A stretch of 64,000 nucleotides of DNA from Clostridia bacterium (GTDB lineage: Bacteria > Bacillota > Clostridia > Oscillospirales > Acutalibacteraceae). The stretch covers positions 62,001 to 126,000 of the forward strand of contig JAFSCE010000020.1 in assembly GCA_017436915.1 (NCBI GenBank), read 5' to 3'. The position numbers were made by a program, and so were the translations under genes. The notes beneath the pieces are model-generated. The model made no database searches. It saw nothing but the letters and a program-made list of their open reading frames with translations, and was not told where the DNA came from. Below, piece after piece: positions 1 to 7,760 of this stretch. Numbering within the stretch: the first letter of the stretch is position 1; every line of letters begins with the position of its first letter.

Positions 1-1014
1 TACCCCTTTTTCCACCGCGGCAAGCACCGCTTCGCGCTGCCGTTCTTGGTAGGTGATGCCGTTTTGCCTCTCCATGGTTTGAAGATTGCGGCGGATCTTG
101 TCGCTCACCTCGGTGTGGAAACCCGTCATCAAGCGAATACGCGAGGCGGCGTATTTTTCCGCCTGATGCAAGGCGGGTAAAAACACAAACACCTGCTCGC
201 CGATTCGCTCGGTGCGTACCGTGAAATTGGTGACCATATCCTGCAACGTTTCGCCTGTTTTGATGGCGTCAATACCGAGCATCTGTGCCGTGGCGGCAAT
301 CAGCTTGTCCGACGGCAAGCAGGTGTGCCCGTTTTGCAGATTGTGCCGCAATACGTGTATAAGCCCCGCTTCAATACGGCGGGGGTCATCCGGCAAGCGA
401 TCCATGCTCATGCAAATGGCATCTGCACGGTCAAAGGAAATGTATAACCCCACCGAGCACAGCAGATACGGATTGGAACGGATGGTTTCCACCGTAGAGG
501 CACCCCACCGTTTCCAACAGCGCAGGGCTTCGCTTTGGGTCAGCCCGTAACCCGAAAACGCGAGGATCACCTCACGCAAACCGAACTGCTCGCGGTATTC
601 TTTGGCGATCTTTTCGGCTTTGGAGGCGGTGATACCGCGCACCTCACACAGCCGCTCGGGTTCTTCCTCCATCACACGCAGAGTATCTTCCCCGAACTGT
701 GCCACCAACGCGGAGGCGGTTACCGGTCCGATACCCTTGATCGCGCCCGACGCCAAATACCGAAACACCGCGTCGCGGTCGGTAGGCAGTTCGTGTTCAC
801 AGGTATGCGCGCGAAACTGACGGCCGAATTTGGGATGTTCCACCCATTCGCCCGTCAGCTTGAGTTGTTCGCCTGCCTGCGTGGTCGGCAGGACACCCAC
901 TACCTTGTGGAATTCGTCCTCCGCCACAAGTTCCAACACCGTCCAGCCGTTTTCCTCGTTACGGAAAACTACCCGCTCCACGGTGCCGGATAACACCTGT
1001 TTTGCCTCGTCCAT
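1..1014 (-). CDS. recD2: RecD2-type ATP-dependent DNA helicase (5' part, runs off the window)
   Basis: The first 338 codons translate to the N-terminal half of a RecD2/YrrC-like SF1 helicase, a 5'-3' DNA helicase of DNA repair that acts without RecBC. The N-terminal OB-like part (GTVERVVFRNEENGW) is followed by helix-hairpin-helix stretches (KGIGPVTASALVAQFG, then CEVRGITASKAEKIA), and the sequence reaches the helicase Q motif (YQERQREAV) just before the window edge. Walker A and the later motifs lie outside. I chose the ATG at 1014 because GAGG lies 8 nt upstream; an in-frame ATG at 1035 has no ribosome binding site. A consensus promoter lies directly upstream. The family call rests on the N-terminal domains only, but their order is characteristic. 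Confidence 0.88.
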   Translation of the reverse strand, partial: MDEAKQVLSGTVERVVFRNEENGWTVLELVAEDEFHKVVGVLPTTQAGEQLKLTGEWVEHPKFGRQFRAHTCEHELPTDRDAVFRYLASGAIKGIGPVTASALVAQFGEDTLRVMEEEPERLCEVRGITASKAEKIAKEYREQFGLREVILAFSGYGLTQSEALRCWKRWGASTVETIRSNPYLLCSVGLYISFDRADAICMSMDRLPDDPRRIEAGLIHVLRHNLQNGHTCLPSDKLIAATAQMLGIDAIKTGETLQDMVTNFTVRTERIGEQVFVFLPALHQAEKYAASRIRLMTGFHTEVSDKIRRNLQTMERQNGITYQERQREAVLAAVEKGV

Positions 1015-1048
1015 GCTTCGATCCTCGCCGAACATATATTCTGTTTTT

Positions 1049-1077
1049 ATTATAACGCACCTTGCGACTCTTGTAAA
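1049..1077 (-). promoter_or_regulatory. Sigma-A promoter for recD2
   Basis: On the minus strand TTTACA (1072-1077) and a perfect TATAAT (1049-1054) are separated by 17 bp, about 35 bp from the recD2 start. It overlaps the last codons of the gene upstream, so recD2 need not depend on read-through from it. Confidence 0.72.
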
Positions 1078-1358
1078 GCGGTTTTGCAGATTAGTCCGAG
1101 CTCCGTGCAAAGTCGTATGAGCGGCTCGTTTTCTTCGGTGAGTACCACGATCGGTGTGAAGCCGCCGTTTGGGCAAAGACGCGTCCACGCCGCCAAACGG
1201 CGGATGCGGTATTCGGCATCCTCCTCCGCCGAAACGGTAAACGTCAGTTGCTCGCGCTTGCCGGCAAATATGAAGCGCCAACAGATCCGCGCCACCAAAT
1301 CGGCGGCGCCGTAAACCGCAAGCAAGAGCGCAATAACGGACGCGATCATCTCCCACAT
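1050..1358 (-). CDS. Small single-TM hypothetical protein
   Basis: A 102-residue protein that I do not recognise. Residues about 4-30 form one hydrophobic segment (MIASVIALLLAVYGAADLVA) followed by positively charged residues (FAGKREQ), suggesting an N-out or short-tailed membrane protein with a cytoplasmic domain of roughly 70 residues. That domain has beta-strand-like stretches (EQLTFTVSAEEDAEYRI, FTPIVVLTEENEPLIRLC). The start at 1358 is preceded by AGGGGGCAGAGGAT on the minus strand. It lies 49 bp after the deacetylase gene, so the two are probably co-transcribed, and its stop codon overlaps the recD2 promoter. No function can be assigned. Confidence 0.6.
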   Translation of the reverse strand: MWEMIASVIALLLAVYGAADLVARICWRFIFAGKREQLTFTVSAEEDAEYRIRRLAAWTRLCPNGGFTPIVVLTEENEPLIRLCTELGLICKTALQESQGAL

Positions 1359-1407
1359 ATCCTCTGCCCCCTTTTGTGCCAGTGTATGGGGGTGGACAAA
1401 GAGTCGG

Positions 1408-2214
1408 TTACAATAAATCTGAAAGCGGCGCGAAGCGATACCCCATGGATTCCCATTTCGTGAGCAATTCGTCCAAGATCTGCGCGTTGGTCGCCGAGGT
1501 GCTGTGCAACAAGACGATCGCACCGGGATGTACTCTTGTCGTGAGTTTTTCCAGCGCTTGCTCGCGGGTGGGTTGGCGGTCCACGTACCAATCGACGTAC
1601 GCTAAACTCCAGAAAAAGGTGCGGTATCCCATCTCGCTTGCCATTTTTAGATTGGATTCGCTGAAATTTCCCTGCGGCGGGCGGTAGAATTTCGGCATAT
1701 CCTTACCGATCAGCGTGCGATAGGCGTCTTCCAAGTCGGTGAGTTCTTTTTCAAACGCCGCACGGTCCGCGATCTTCGACATATCAGGGTGGTTTGCCGT
1801 GTGGTTGCCGACGGTATGCCCCTCCGCCACCATGCGTTTAACAAGTTCGGGGGCGGTGTCCAGATAATTCTTGACGAGGAAAAAGGTCGCTTTGGCGTCA
1901 TGCTTTTTAAGCGCGTCCAAAATCGGCGCGGTGTTGCCGTTTTCAAAGCCCGCGTCGAACGTCAGATACAGCGTTTTGCCGTTTTCGGTGGAGGTGTCCC
2001 CCACGTAATACGCATTAAATTGCTTTAAATACGCGGCGTCGGCGTTGCCGATGGGCGGCTGCCCTTCGTTTTGAAAGCTTAAGCCCCAACTCGTCACCGT
2101 ACCCGCCGCCGTTTGCCACGCACCGGCGTACTGCGAGATCGCCAGCGGCGAAGCGATCAACAAGACAAGGCAACAAAACGCGCTGAACAGCCAGCGTTTT
2201 TTAATGATCCACAT
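1408..2214 (-). CDS. PdaA-like polysaccharide/peptidoglycan deacetylase
   Basis: 268 residues with an N-terminal signal anchor (IIKKRWLFSAFCCLVLLIASPLA) and a carbohydrate esterase family 4 domain. Visible motifs are TFDAGFENGNT (residues 85-95, D87), the zinc ligands H138 and H142 in NHTANH, and RPPQG at 178-182; the C-terminal motif is VHPGAIVLLHS. The change of the canonical TFDDG to TFDAG, with ENGNT after it, is typical of the PdaA branch, which removes N-acetyl groups from muramic acid during delta-lactam formation in the spore cortex. A BofA homologue in this window fits a spore-former, but the spore role is inferred. Start chosen at 2214 after AGGGGAG; longer upstream reading frame lacks support. 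Confidence 0.85.
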   Translation of the reverse strand: MWIIKKRWLFSAFCCLVLLIASPLAISQYAGAWQTAAGTVTSWGLSFQNEGQPPIGNADAAYLKQFNAYYVGDTSTENGKTLYLTFDAGFENGNTAPILDALKKHDAKATFFLVKNYLDTAPELVKRMVAEGHTVGNHTANHPDMSKIADRAAFEKELTDLEDAYRTLIGKDMPKFYRPPQGNFSESNLKMASEMGYRTFFWSLAYVDWYVDRQPTREQALEKLTTRVHPGAIVLLHSTSATNAQILDELLTKWESMGYRFAPLSDLL

Positions 2215-2262
2215 ACTCTCACTCTCCCCTACACAGTATGAGAAAGTGAACGGGAATATGAA

Positions 2263-2290
2263 AAAAGCAGGAGCGGCTGCTCCTGCTTTT
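2263..2290 (-). terminator. Intrinsic terminator after the chromate-transporter pair
   Basis: Perfect 12-bp stem AAAAGCAGGAGC/GCTCCTGCTTTT with a 4-nt loop, followed on the minus strand by a run of six T. Its distal arm overlaps the stop codon at 2289. Confidence 0.8.
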
Positions 2291-2870
2291 AGAACAAATA
2301 TCCGACGGCGATGCCGAGTGCGGCGGAAAGAAGAATAATGAGGATGGGGTGGGCTTTTTTTAGTGCCAGTACCAAGGCAAGAACAAAGATCACCGCCGCG
2401 CTTATAAATTCCACCGAGGCGAACACCGACAGAGAAATACCGACAGGGAAAAACACCGTGATACCGTTTGAAACGATCGCCGAGCCGATGAGCCCGATGA
2501 CGGCGGGCTTGAGGCCCGTCATACATCCTTTGACGATGCGGCTTTCTTTGAACTTTTCAAAGAATTTTGCCACCAGTAAAATGATGATAAATGACGGTAA
2601 CACCACACCGAGCGTGGCACAAAACGCGCCTAGCAGGTTCCCCCACAAGCCGTAGGTGCCGCCCATTGCTTGCCCGACGTAGGTCGCCATGTTGATGGCA
2701 AACGGACCGGGGGTCGATTCGCTGACCGCGATGAAATTGAGAACGGTTTCATTCTCCATCCAACCGAGGGAAACGACTTCCTTTTGAATCAGCGGTAACA
2801 TGGCGTAGCCACCGCCAAAGGTGAACGCACCGATTTTGAAAAAGGTCAAAAACAAGTGCAAAAAGATCAT
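2289..2870 (-). CDS. Chromate transporter family protein (second subunit)
   Basis: 193 residues, six or so hydrophobic segments, beginning LHLFLTFFKIGAFTFGGGYAMLPLIQKEV, the hallmark of one CHR domain; ESTPGPFAINMATYVG follows at about residue 45. CHR proteins are secondary anion transporters, known for chromate efflux, though many members have unknown substrates. This is the short-chain type, in which two single-domain proteins from adjacent genes act as a pair. It starts (2870) with an ATGA overlap on the preceding CHR gene and has an AAAGAGG ribosome binding site. The partners are similar but clearly diverged, as expected for the inverted-topology halves. Confidence 0.88.
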   Translation of the reverse strand: MIFLHLFLTFFKIGAFTFGGGYAMLPLIQKEVVSLGWMENETVLNFIAVSESTPGPFAINMATYVGQAMGGTYGLWGNLLGAFCATLGVVLPSFIIILLVAKFFEKFKESRIVKGCMTGLKPAVIGLIGSAIVSNGITVFFPVGISLSVFASVEFISAAVIFVLALVLALKKAHPILIILLSAALGIAVGYLF

Positions 2871-3409
2871 TTCGCACACCTCTTTTCCGCTATTAAAGAG
2901 GTGACAAGCCCAAACACGGCGCAACCAATGATAACAATGAGAACATTCACGTCAAACACCGCAACGGCGACAAACGATGCCGCCATCACGATATACGATA
3001 CCGCACCTTTGGGGCATTTTTTATACATGTTGATAAGGGCTTTAAGGATGAGCGCCAGCACACCCGCGCGGATACCGTTAAACGCGTATTGCACGGCGGT
3101 GATTGCCTTGAACTGATCCAACACGAACGAGATCAGCAGAATGATCACAAACGACGGCAACACCACGCCCAAGGTACAAAAAAACGCGCCGAAAAAACCC
3201 GCCGCTTTATACCCGACGAACGTTGCCGAGTTGATGGCAATGGGACCGGGGGTGGATTCCGCGATGGCGATGATATCGAGAATATCGTCATCGGTGAGCC
3301 ACTTATTCTTTTCCACGACCTCGCGCTGGATCAGCGGGATCATCGCATAACCGCCGCCGAACGTAAACGCGCCGATCTTCAAAAAGGTTAAAAACAGTTT
3401 TAAGATCAT
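2867..3409 (-). CDS. Chromate transporter family protein (first subunit)
   Basis: 180 residues, all-helical membrane protein with the CHR signatures KIGAFTFGGGYAMIPLIQREVV near the N-terminus and AESTPGPIAINSATFVGYKAAG. It is the first of two short-chain CHR genes overlapping by ATGA, strongly suggesting a heterodimeric transporter with translational coupling. ATG at 3409 has GGAG 8 nt upstream; the longer frame that starts at 3439 overlaps the promoter and is not preferred. Substrate (chromate, sulfate or another oxyanion) cannot be told from sequence. Confidence 0.88.
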   Translation of the reverse strand: MILKLFLTFLKIGAFTFGGGYAMIPLIQREVVEKNKWLTDDDILDIIAIAESTPGPIAINSATFVGYKAAGFFGAFFCTLGVVLPSFVIILLISFVLDQFKAITAVQYAFNGIRAGVLALILKALINMYKKCPKGAVSYIVMAASFVAVAVFDVNVLIVIIGCAVFGLVTSLIAEKRCAK

Positions 3410-3429
3410 TACATCACGCTCCGTTTCGT

Positions 3430-3458
3430 ATTGTAACATTTAGTGGAGGAAAAATCAA
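3430..3458 (-). promoter_or_regulatory. Promoter of the chromate-transporter pair
   Basis: Minus strand TTGATT (3453-3458), 17 bp, TACAAT (3430-3435), the latter with an extended -10 TG. It is divergent from the thioredoxin-cluster promoter. Confidence 0.65.
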
Positions 3459-3466
3459 TAAAATAC

Positions 3467-3495
3467 TGGTACTCTTAAAAAGAGTATGGTATAAT
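3467..3495 (+). promoter_or_regulatory. Promoter with embedded palindrome (putative operator) for the FTR-thioredoxin cluster
   Basis: A perfect TATAAT at 3490-3495 has only a weak -35 (TGGTAC at 3467-3472). The 17-bp spacer region holds a palindrome, TACTCTT-AAA-AAGAGTA at 3470-3486. A weak -35 with a spacer palindrome is a common design for a repressor or a MerR-type activator site. The regulator is not identifiable here. Confidence 0.55.
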
Positions 3496-3512
3496 GAAAA
3501 AGAGGTGATACG

Positions 3513-3716
3513 ATGAAAGTAACCTTAAACCCCGACAAGGACGTCGTCGCGGCGATCAAAGAGGGGCTCAAAAAGACGGGCGGGTACTGTCCGTGCCGTA
3601 TGCAACGCACCGAAGAAAACAAATGTATCTGCAAGGAATTCCGTGAGCAGATGAAGGATCCCGAATTTGAGGGGTTTTGTCACTGCATGTTGTATTATAA
3701 ATCCAAGGAGGACTAA
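3513..3716 (+). CDS. Ferredoxin:thioredoxin reductase catalytic-subunit family protein
   Basis: 67 residues containing all six cysteines of the FTR catalytic (beta) subunit: CPC at 26-28, CIC at 38-40 and CHC at 56-58. In the family four of these bind a [4Fe-4S] cluster and two form the redox-active disulfide that passes ferredoxin electrons to thioredoxin. It is shorter than the usual 100-110 residues and the inter-motif spacings differ from plant FTR, resembling the short forms of anaerobes. A thioredoxin gene starts 3 bp after its stop codon, which supports a partner relationship. No FTR variable (alpha) subunit is seen. Start at 3513 follows AAGAGGTGATACG. Confidence 0.85.
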   Translation: MKVTLNPDKDVVAAIKEGLKKTGGYCPCRMQRTEENKCICKEFREQMKDPEFEGFCHCMLYYKSKED

Positions 3717-3719
3717 CGT

Positions 3720-4031
3720 ATGGAACTCGTGTTAACAAGTGCGAATTTTGAAAAAGAAGTGTTACAGTCGGACGTTCCCGTATTGGTGGATTTTTGGGCG
3801 ACCTGGTGCGGTCCGTGCCGCATGATCGCGCCCGCCGTGGAAGCGATCGCAGAGGAACGCGAGGGGACTTTAAAAGTCGGCAAGGTGAACGTGGACGACG
3901 AGGGCCCACTCGCCATGCAGTTCGGTATTCAGAGTATTCCCACGTTGCTCCTGTTTAAAGACGGAAAACTCGTGGATTCCGCCGTTGGCTACCGCACCAA
4001 AGAACAGCTCGATGCGTGGCTGGACAGTTAA
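3720..4031 (+). CDS. trxA: Thioredoxin
   Basis: 103 residues, full-length thioredoxin fold with the active site WCGPC (C30, C33), the preceding VDFWATW strand, and the cis-proline segment [12 protein letters not shown]. It is a cytosolic thiol-disulfide reductant. The gene is directly downstream of the FTR catalytic subunit (3 bp), so this thioredoxin is probably reduced by ferredoxin through that protein rather than only by an NADPH-dependent TrxB. The AAGGAGG ribosome binding site lies within the end of the FTR gene. Confidence 0.95.
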   Translation: MELVLTSANFEKEVLQSDVPVLVDFWATWCGPCRMIAPAVEAIAEEREGTLKVGKVNVDDEGPLAMQFGIQSIPTLLLFKDGKLVDSAVGYRTKEQLDAWLDS

Positions 4032-4048
4032 GGGAAGGGATGTTTCAA

Positions 4049-4588
4049 ATGTCGGAATTTTATGAGATGACGATTGCGGGCGTTCCCTGCAAATTGGAAA
4101 AATTCGCCGTGAGCGATACGCTCGATATCGCCGCTTTCATTTGCTTTGACAGTGTGGAAGTGACCGTAGCGGGATGCGCGGCGTTGCTCGAACGCGTGCC
4201 GGAATTCGACGTGATTTTAACGCCCGAAGCGAAAAGTATTCCGATCGCGTACGAGTTGGCGCGCCAATCGGGCAAGCCCTACGTCATTGCGCGCAAGGGC
4301 GTGAAAGTGTACATGCGCAATCCCCTGGACGTGGTGGTGACCTCCATCACCACCCAGCATGAGCAGCATTTGTATCTGGGTGAGAGCGAAGTGAACAAGC
4401 TGCGCGGCAAACGCGTGTTGATCGTGGACGACGTCATCAGCACGGGTGAATCGCTTGTCGCGGTGCGCGAGCTTGTCAAACAAGCGGGCGGCATCGAAGC
4501 CGCCGCGTGCGCGTTCCTCGCCGAGGGGGATGCCGCCGATCGCACCGACATTATTTTTCTTGAAAAACTACCCTTGTTTTTTAAGTAA
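4049..4588 (+). CDS. Purine phosphoribosyltransferase (Apt-like)
   Basis: 179 residues with the type I phosphoribosyltransferase PRPP loop VLIVDDVISTGES at residues 123-135 and an ARKGVKVYM strand/flexible loop segment before it, as in adenine and xanthine phosphoribosyltransferases. These enzymes convert a free purine base plus PRPP into the nucleotide. The N-terminal 40 residues (YEMTIAGVPCKLEKF) belong to an Apt-like subgroup, but base specificity cannot be read. I prefer the ATG at 4049: AAGGG is 9 nt upstream, whereas the ATG at 4040 abuts the ribosome binding site. It probably closes the FTR-thioredoxin transcription unit. Confidence 0.78.
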   Translation: MSEFYEMTIAGVPCKLEKFAVSDTLDIAAFICFDSVEVTVAGCAALLERVPEFDVILTPEAKSIPIAYELARQSGKPYVIARKGVKVYMRNPLDVVVTSITTQHEQHLYLGESEVNKLRGKRVLIVDDVISTGESLVAVRELVKQAGGIEAAACAFLAEGDAADRTDIIFLEKLPLFFK

Positions 4589-4594
4589 TGGTAG

Positions 4595-4623
4595 TTGACA
4601 TTTTGTCGGAATTTCGGTATACT
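4595..4623 (+). promoter_or_regulatory. Sigma-A promoter of the pfl operon
   Basis: Perfect TTGACA (4595-4600), 17 bp, TATACT (4618-4623). Predicted start about 4630, a few bases before the riboswitch P1 stem. Confidence 0.88.
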
Positions 4624-4633
4624 GACTATAGTG

Positions 4634-4723
4634 CTTTTACATGACTGACGGATAACGCAGAATACTGCGGTGGAGTGTAAAAGTAAAGGGGCTGACAAGG
4701 GCCTTTAAGCCGACCGTCTGGGC
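4634..4723 (+). promoter_or_regulatory. ZTP riboswitch aptamer (pfl RNA motif)
   Basis: P1 is a perfect 8-bp helix, CTTTTACA (4634-4641) with TGTAAAAG (4676-4683). Inside it are the conserved TGACTGACGG, a P2 hairpin CGCAG-AATA-CTGCG (4656-4669) and GGTGGAG on the 3' side. After a linker, P3 (GCC 4709-4711 with GGC 4721-4723) encloses ACCGTCTGG, matching the conserved CCGCCUGGGC element of ZTP riboswitches. The motif senses ZTP/ZMP, alarmones of 10-formyl-tetrahydrofolate shortage, and turns genes on. Its position before pflB fits, since PFL makes formate, the one-carbon precursor. Confidence 0.9.
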
Positions 4724-4754
4724 AAATCCGGTGTCAACCGGGTTTGCCTTTTTT
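4721..4754 (+). terminator. Riboswitch expression-platform terminator
   Basis: Hairpin GGCAAATCCGG / CCGGGTTTGCC (4721-4748) followed by six T. Its 5' arm begins inside the aptamer P3 3' strand (CTGGGC), so ligand-stabilised P3 and terminator are mutually exclusive, an ON-switch by transcription antitermination. Confidence 0.88.
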
Positions 4755-4771
4755 GTTTGGAGGTATGACGT

Positions 4772-6997
4772 ATGACACATCAGAATTGGAAAGGTTTTAC
4801 TGCCGGTGCTTGGCAGGATGAGATCAACGTGCGTGATTTTATCCAGCGCAATTACACCGAATATACCGGCGACGAAGCGTTCCTCGCCGATGCCACTCCC
4901 CGCACCAAAGCGCTCATGGAGCGCCTGCAAGCGCTGTTAAAATTGGAGCATCAGCTCGGCGGCGTGTTGGATATTGACGTAGATACCGTTTCGTCCCTGA
5001 CGAGTTATTCCCCCGGTTACCTCGACCGTGAAAACGAGATCATCGTCGGTCTGCAGACCAACCGTCCGCTCAAGCGCGGTGTCAATCCGTTCGGCGGTAT
5101 GCGCATGGTGCGCAACGCCTGTGAAGCGTACGGTTACAAGCTCAGCCGCAAGGTGGAAGAAGAATTCAAGTACCGCACCACGCACAACGACGGTGTGTTC
5201 CGCGCGTACACCGACGAAATGCGCGCCGCGCGCAAATGTCACGTTATCACGGGTCTGCCGGATGCCTACGGACGCGGCCGTATCATCGGCGATTACCGCC
5301 GTGTAGCGCTTTATGGCGTGGATCGGTTGATCGAAGAGAAAAAGCGGGATAAACACGCTCTGGAAGAAACGTATTTTGATACGTTCCAGACGCGCCAGAG
5401 CGAGGAATTATATCAGCAGATCTCTTTCTTGGGAAAACTAAAAGAAATGGCCGCCATGTACGGCTTTGATATCAGCGAGCCCGCATCCAACGCGCGCGAG
5501 GCGATCCAGTGGACGTATTTTGCGTATCTTGCCGCCATCAAAGAACAAAACGGTGCGGCGATGTCACTTGGTCGCGTGAGCACGTTCTTTGATATTTACA
5601 TTCAGCGTGACCTTGAAAACGGCACCCTCACCGAGGAGGGCGCACAGGAACTCATGGACGATTTCGTCATGAAACTGCGCATGGCGCGGCATTTGCGTAC
5701 CCCCGAGTATAACGAGCTGTTCGGCGGCGATCCGATGTGGATCACCGAAGCACTCGGCGGTGTCGGCGAGGATGGGCGTTCGCTCGTTACCAAAAACACG
5801 TTCCGTATGCTGCACACGCTGTATACGCTCGGCTCCGCGCCCGAACCGAACCTGACGGTGCTGTGGTCCAAGGACCTGCCCGTGCCGTTTAAGCGCTACT
5901 GCGCCAAGGTCTCCAAGGATACCGATTCCATTCAGTATGAAAGCGACGACCTCATGCGCCCGCTGTACGGTGACGATTACGCCATCGCCTGCTGCGTTTC
6001 CGCCATGAAGATCGGCAAGCAGATGCAGTTCTTCGGTGCGCGTTGCAACTTGGCAAAGCTGTTACTTATCGCCATCAACGGCGGTTACGATACCACCTCG
6101 GGTATGAAGATCGGCCCGCAAATGCCGGTGCTGGAATCCTTGGATTACGAGTCCGTGATGGAGCGGTATAAGATCTATACCACATGGCTGGCAAAACTCT
6201 ACGTCAACACCATGAATATCATTCATTACATGCACGATAAGTACGCGTATGAAAAGATCCAAATGGCGCTTCACGATACCGACGTGCACCGCTTTATGGC
6301 ATTTGGTATCGCAGGACTTTCGGTGGTGACCGACTCGTTCAGTGCCATCAAGCACACCACCGTCACCCCCATCAAAAATGAAAACGGCTATATCGTGAAC
6401 TTTGAACGCGACGGCGATTTCCCGAAATTCGGTAACGATGACGATCGCGTTGATCAGATCGCACAGGAATTGACGCATGATTTCATTATGAAACTGCGCC
6501 ATGCCAAAACGTACCGTGAGGCGGAGCATACCCTTTCGGTGCTCACCATCACCTCCAACGTGATGTACGGCAAGCATACCGGTGCCACCCCCGACGGCAG
6601 ACCCGCCGGTGCGCCGTTCGCACCCGGTGCGAACCCCTTACATAATCGTGAGGAAAACGGCGCGCTCGCGTCGTTAAACTCGGTGGCAAAGATCAGTTAC
6701 GACGATTGCCGCGACGGTGTGTCCAACACGTTTTCCATCACACCCGAAGCGCTGGGCAGAACCGACGACGAGCGTGTGGATAACTTGGTATCCATTCTGG
6801 ACGGTTATTTTGCCAAGGGCGCACATCACATCAACGTAAACGTGTTAAACCGCGAAACGTTGATGAAGGCCTACGAGGATCCCGACAGTTATCCGAACCT
6901 CACCATTCGCGTGTCGGGCTATGCGGTGCATTTCCACAAGCTCTCCCGCGAGCAACAGCGCGAAGTTATCAACCGCACGTTCCACTGCACGCTGTGA
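4772..6997 (+). CDS. pflB: Pyruvate formate-lyase (formate C-acetyltransferase)
   Basis: 741 residues, usual length for PFL, a glycyl-radical enzyme that splits pyruvate with CoA into acetyl-CoA and formate under anoxia. The adjacent catalytic cysteines are C407-C408 (IACCVSAM), and the C-terminal glycyl-radical motif is RVSGYAVHF with G716. [17 protein letters not shown] is the usual PFL block. The start at 4772 has TTTGGAGG 8 nt upstream. The gene sits behind a ZTP riboswitch, so expression is predicted to rise when folate one-carbon units are low. The activase gene follows 4 bp after the stop. Confidence 0.97.
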   Translation: MTHQNWKGFTAGAWQDEINVRDFIQRNYTEYTGDEAFLADATPRTKALMERLQALLKLEHQLGGVLDIDVDTVSSLTSYSPGYLDRENEIIVGLQTNRPLKRGVNPFGGMRMVRNACEAYGYKLSRKVEEEFKYRTTHNDGVFRAYTDEMRAARKCHVITGLPDAYGRGRIIGDYRRVALYGVDRLIEEKKRDKHALEETYFDTFQTRQSEELYQQISFLGKLKEMAAMYGFDISEPASNAREAIQWTYFAYLAAIKEQNGAAMSLGRVSTFFDIYIQRDLENGTLTEEGAQELMDDFVMKLRMARHLRTPEYNELFGGDPMWITEALGGVGEDGRSLVTKNTFRMLHTLYTLGSAPEPNLTVLWSKDLPVPFKRYCAKVSKDTDSIQYESDDLMRPLYGDDYAIACCVSAMKIGKQMQFFGARCNLAKLLLIAINGGYDTTSGMKIGPQMPVLESLDYESVMERYKIYTTWLAKLYVNTMNIIHYMHDKYAYEKIQMALHDTDVHRFMAFGIAGLSVVTDSFSAIKHTTVTPIKNENGYIVNFERDGDFPKFGNDDDRVDQIAQELTHDFIMKLRHAKTYREAEHTLSVLTITSNVMYGKHTGATPDGRPAGAPFAPGANPLHNREENGALASLNSVAKISYDDCRDGVSNTFSITPEALGRTDDERVDNLVSILDGYFAKGAHHINVNVLNRETLMKAYEDPDSYPNLTIRVSGYAVHFHKLSREQQREVINRTFHCTL

Positions 6998-7001
6998 TGT
7001 C

Positions 7002-7721
7002 ATGAGTACGAACGACGTAATCGGGCGGATCCATTCCATCCAATCGCTCGGCACGGTGGACGGCCCCGGTGTGCGCTTTGTCGCGTTTCTCTCGGGGTGT
7101 CCCTTGCGCTGCGGGTGCTGTCACAACCCCGACACATGGGATCCAAACGGCGGCACGGAATATACCGCCGTCGCCCTGGCGAAAAAGGCAGAACACTTCC
7201 GCGAATATTTTGGGGACGCCGGCGGTATCACGCTGTCGGGCGGTGAGCCGCTGTTGCAAGCGGTGTTTGCCGCCGAGGTGTTTCGCCTGTGCCATGAGCG
7301 CGGCATCAACACCTGCCTTGATACCTCGGGTGCTATCTTAAACGACGACGTGCGCCGTCTGCTTTTGCACTGCGACCGCGTACTGCTGGATATCAAATAC
7401 ACCGACGATACACTGTATCGCCATCACGTGGGCATGCCGCTTCAAACGGCACTGGATTTTTTAGATGAGTTGAATAAGCAAGGGATCCCCACCACCATTC
7501 GGCAAGTGGTGATCCCCACGATCAACGATACAGACGAAAATTACACGGCGCTGCGAGACATCGCCAAAGCGCACCCGTGCGTTGACCGTATTGAGTTGCT
7601 CCCGTTCAAAAAGATCTGTCAGGTGAAATACGACGAGATGAATCTCGCCTTCCCCTTTGCCGACATCCCCGAAGCCGACCCGAGGGCGGTGCGGAAGCGG
7701 GAGATATTACTGAACACATAA
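7002..7721 (+). CDS. pflA: Pyruvate formate-lyase activating enzyme (radical SAM)
   Basis: 239 residues. The radical-SAM cluster motif is CPLRCGCCHN, with C33, C37 and C40 fitting CX3CX2C; an additional C39 lies inside it. SGGEPLLQ (GGE motif, SAM binding) follows at about residue 75. The enzyme generates the glycyl radical on PflB using a 5'-deoxyadenosyl radical. It lies 4 bp downstream of pflB, so the pair is one operon. I chose ATG 7002 since homologous sequence begins with RIHSIQSLGTVDGPG close after it; a longer open frame overlaps pflB. Confidence 0.95.
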   Translation: MSTNDVIGRIHSIQSLGTVDGPGVRFVAFLSGCPLRCGCCHNPDTWDPNGGTEYTAVALAKKAEHFREYFGDAGGITLSGGEPLLQAVFAAEVFRLCHERGINTCLDTSGAILNDDVRRLLLHCDRVLLDIKYTDDTLYRHHVGMPLQTALDFLDELNKQGIPTTIRQVVIPTINDTDENYTALRDIAKAHPCVDRIELLPFKKICQVKYDEMNLAFPFADIPEADPRAVRKREILLNT

Positions 7722-7749
7722 AAAAGCGCCACCCCCAAGGGTGGCGCTT
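7720..7749 (-). terminator. Shared terminator between pflA and the APC permease
   Basis: Perfect 11-bp stem AAGCGCCACCC/GGGTGGCGCTT with a CCAA loop. On the minus strand it ends in TTTTTT, so it is best for the permease; on the plus strand the tail is only CTTCTTC, a weaker terminator for pflA. Confidence 0.82.
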
Positions 7750-7760
7750 CTTCATGTCTT

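Noticed and set aside
2289..3409. One frameshifted chromate-transporter gene
   Set aside because: Each half has its own ribosome binding site and a complete CHR domain and they overlap by ATGA, which is the normal short-chain pair.
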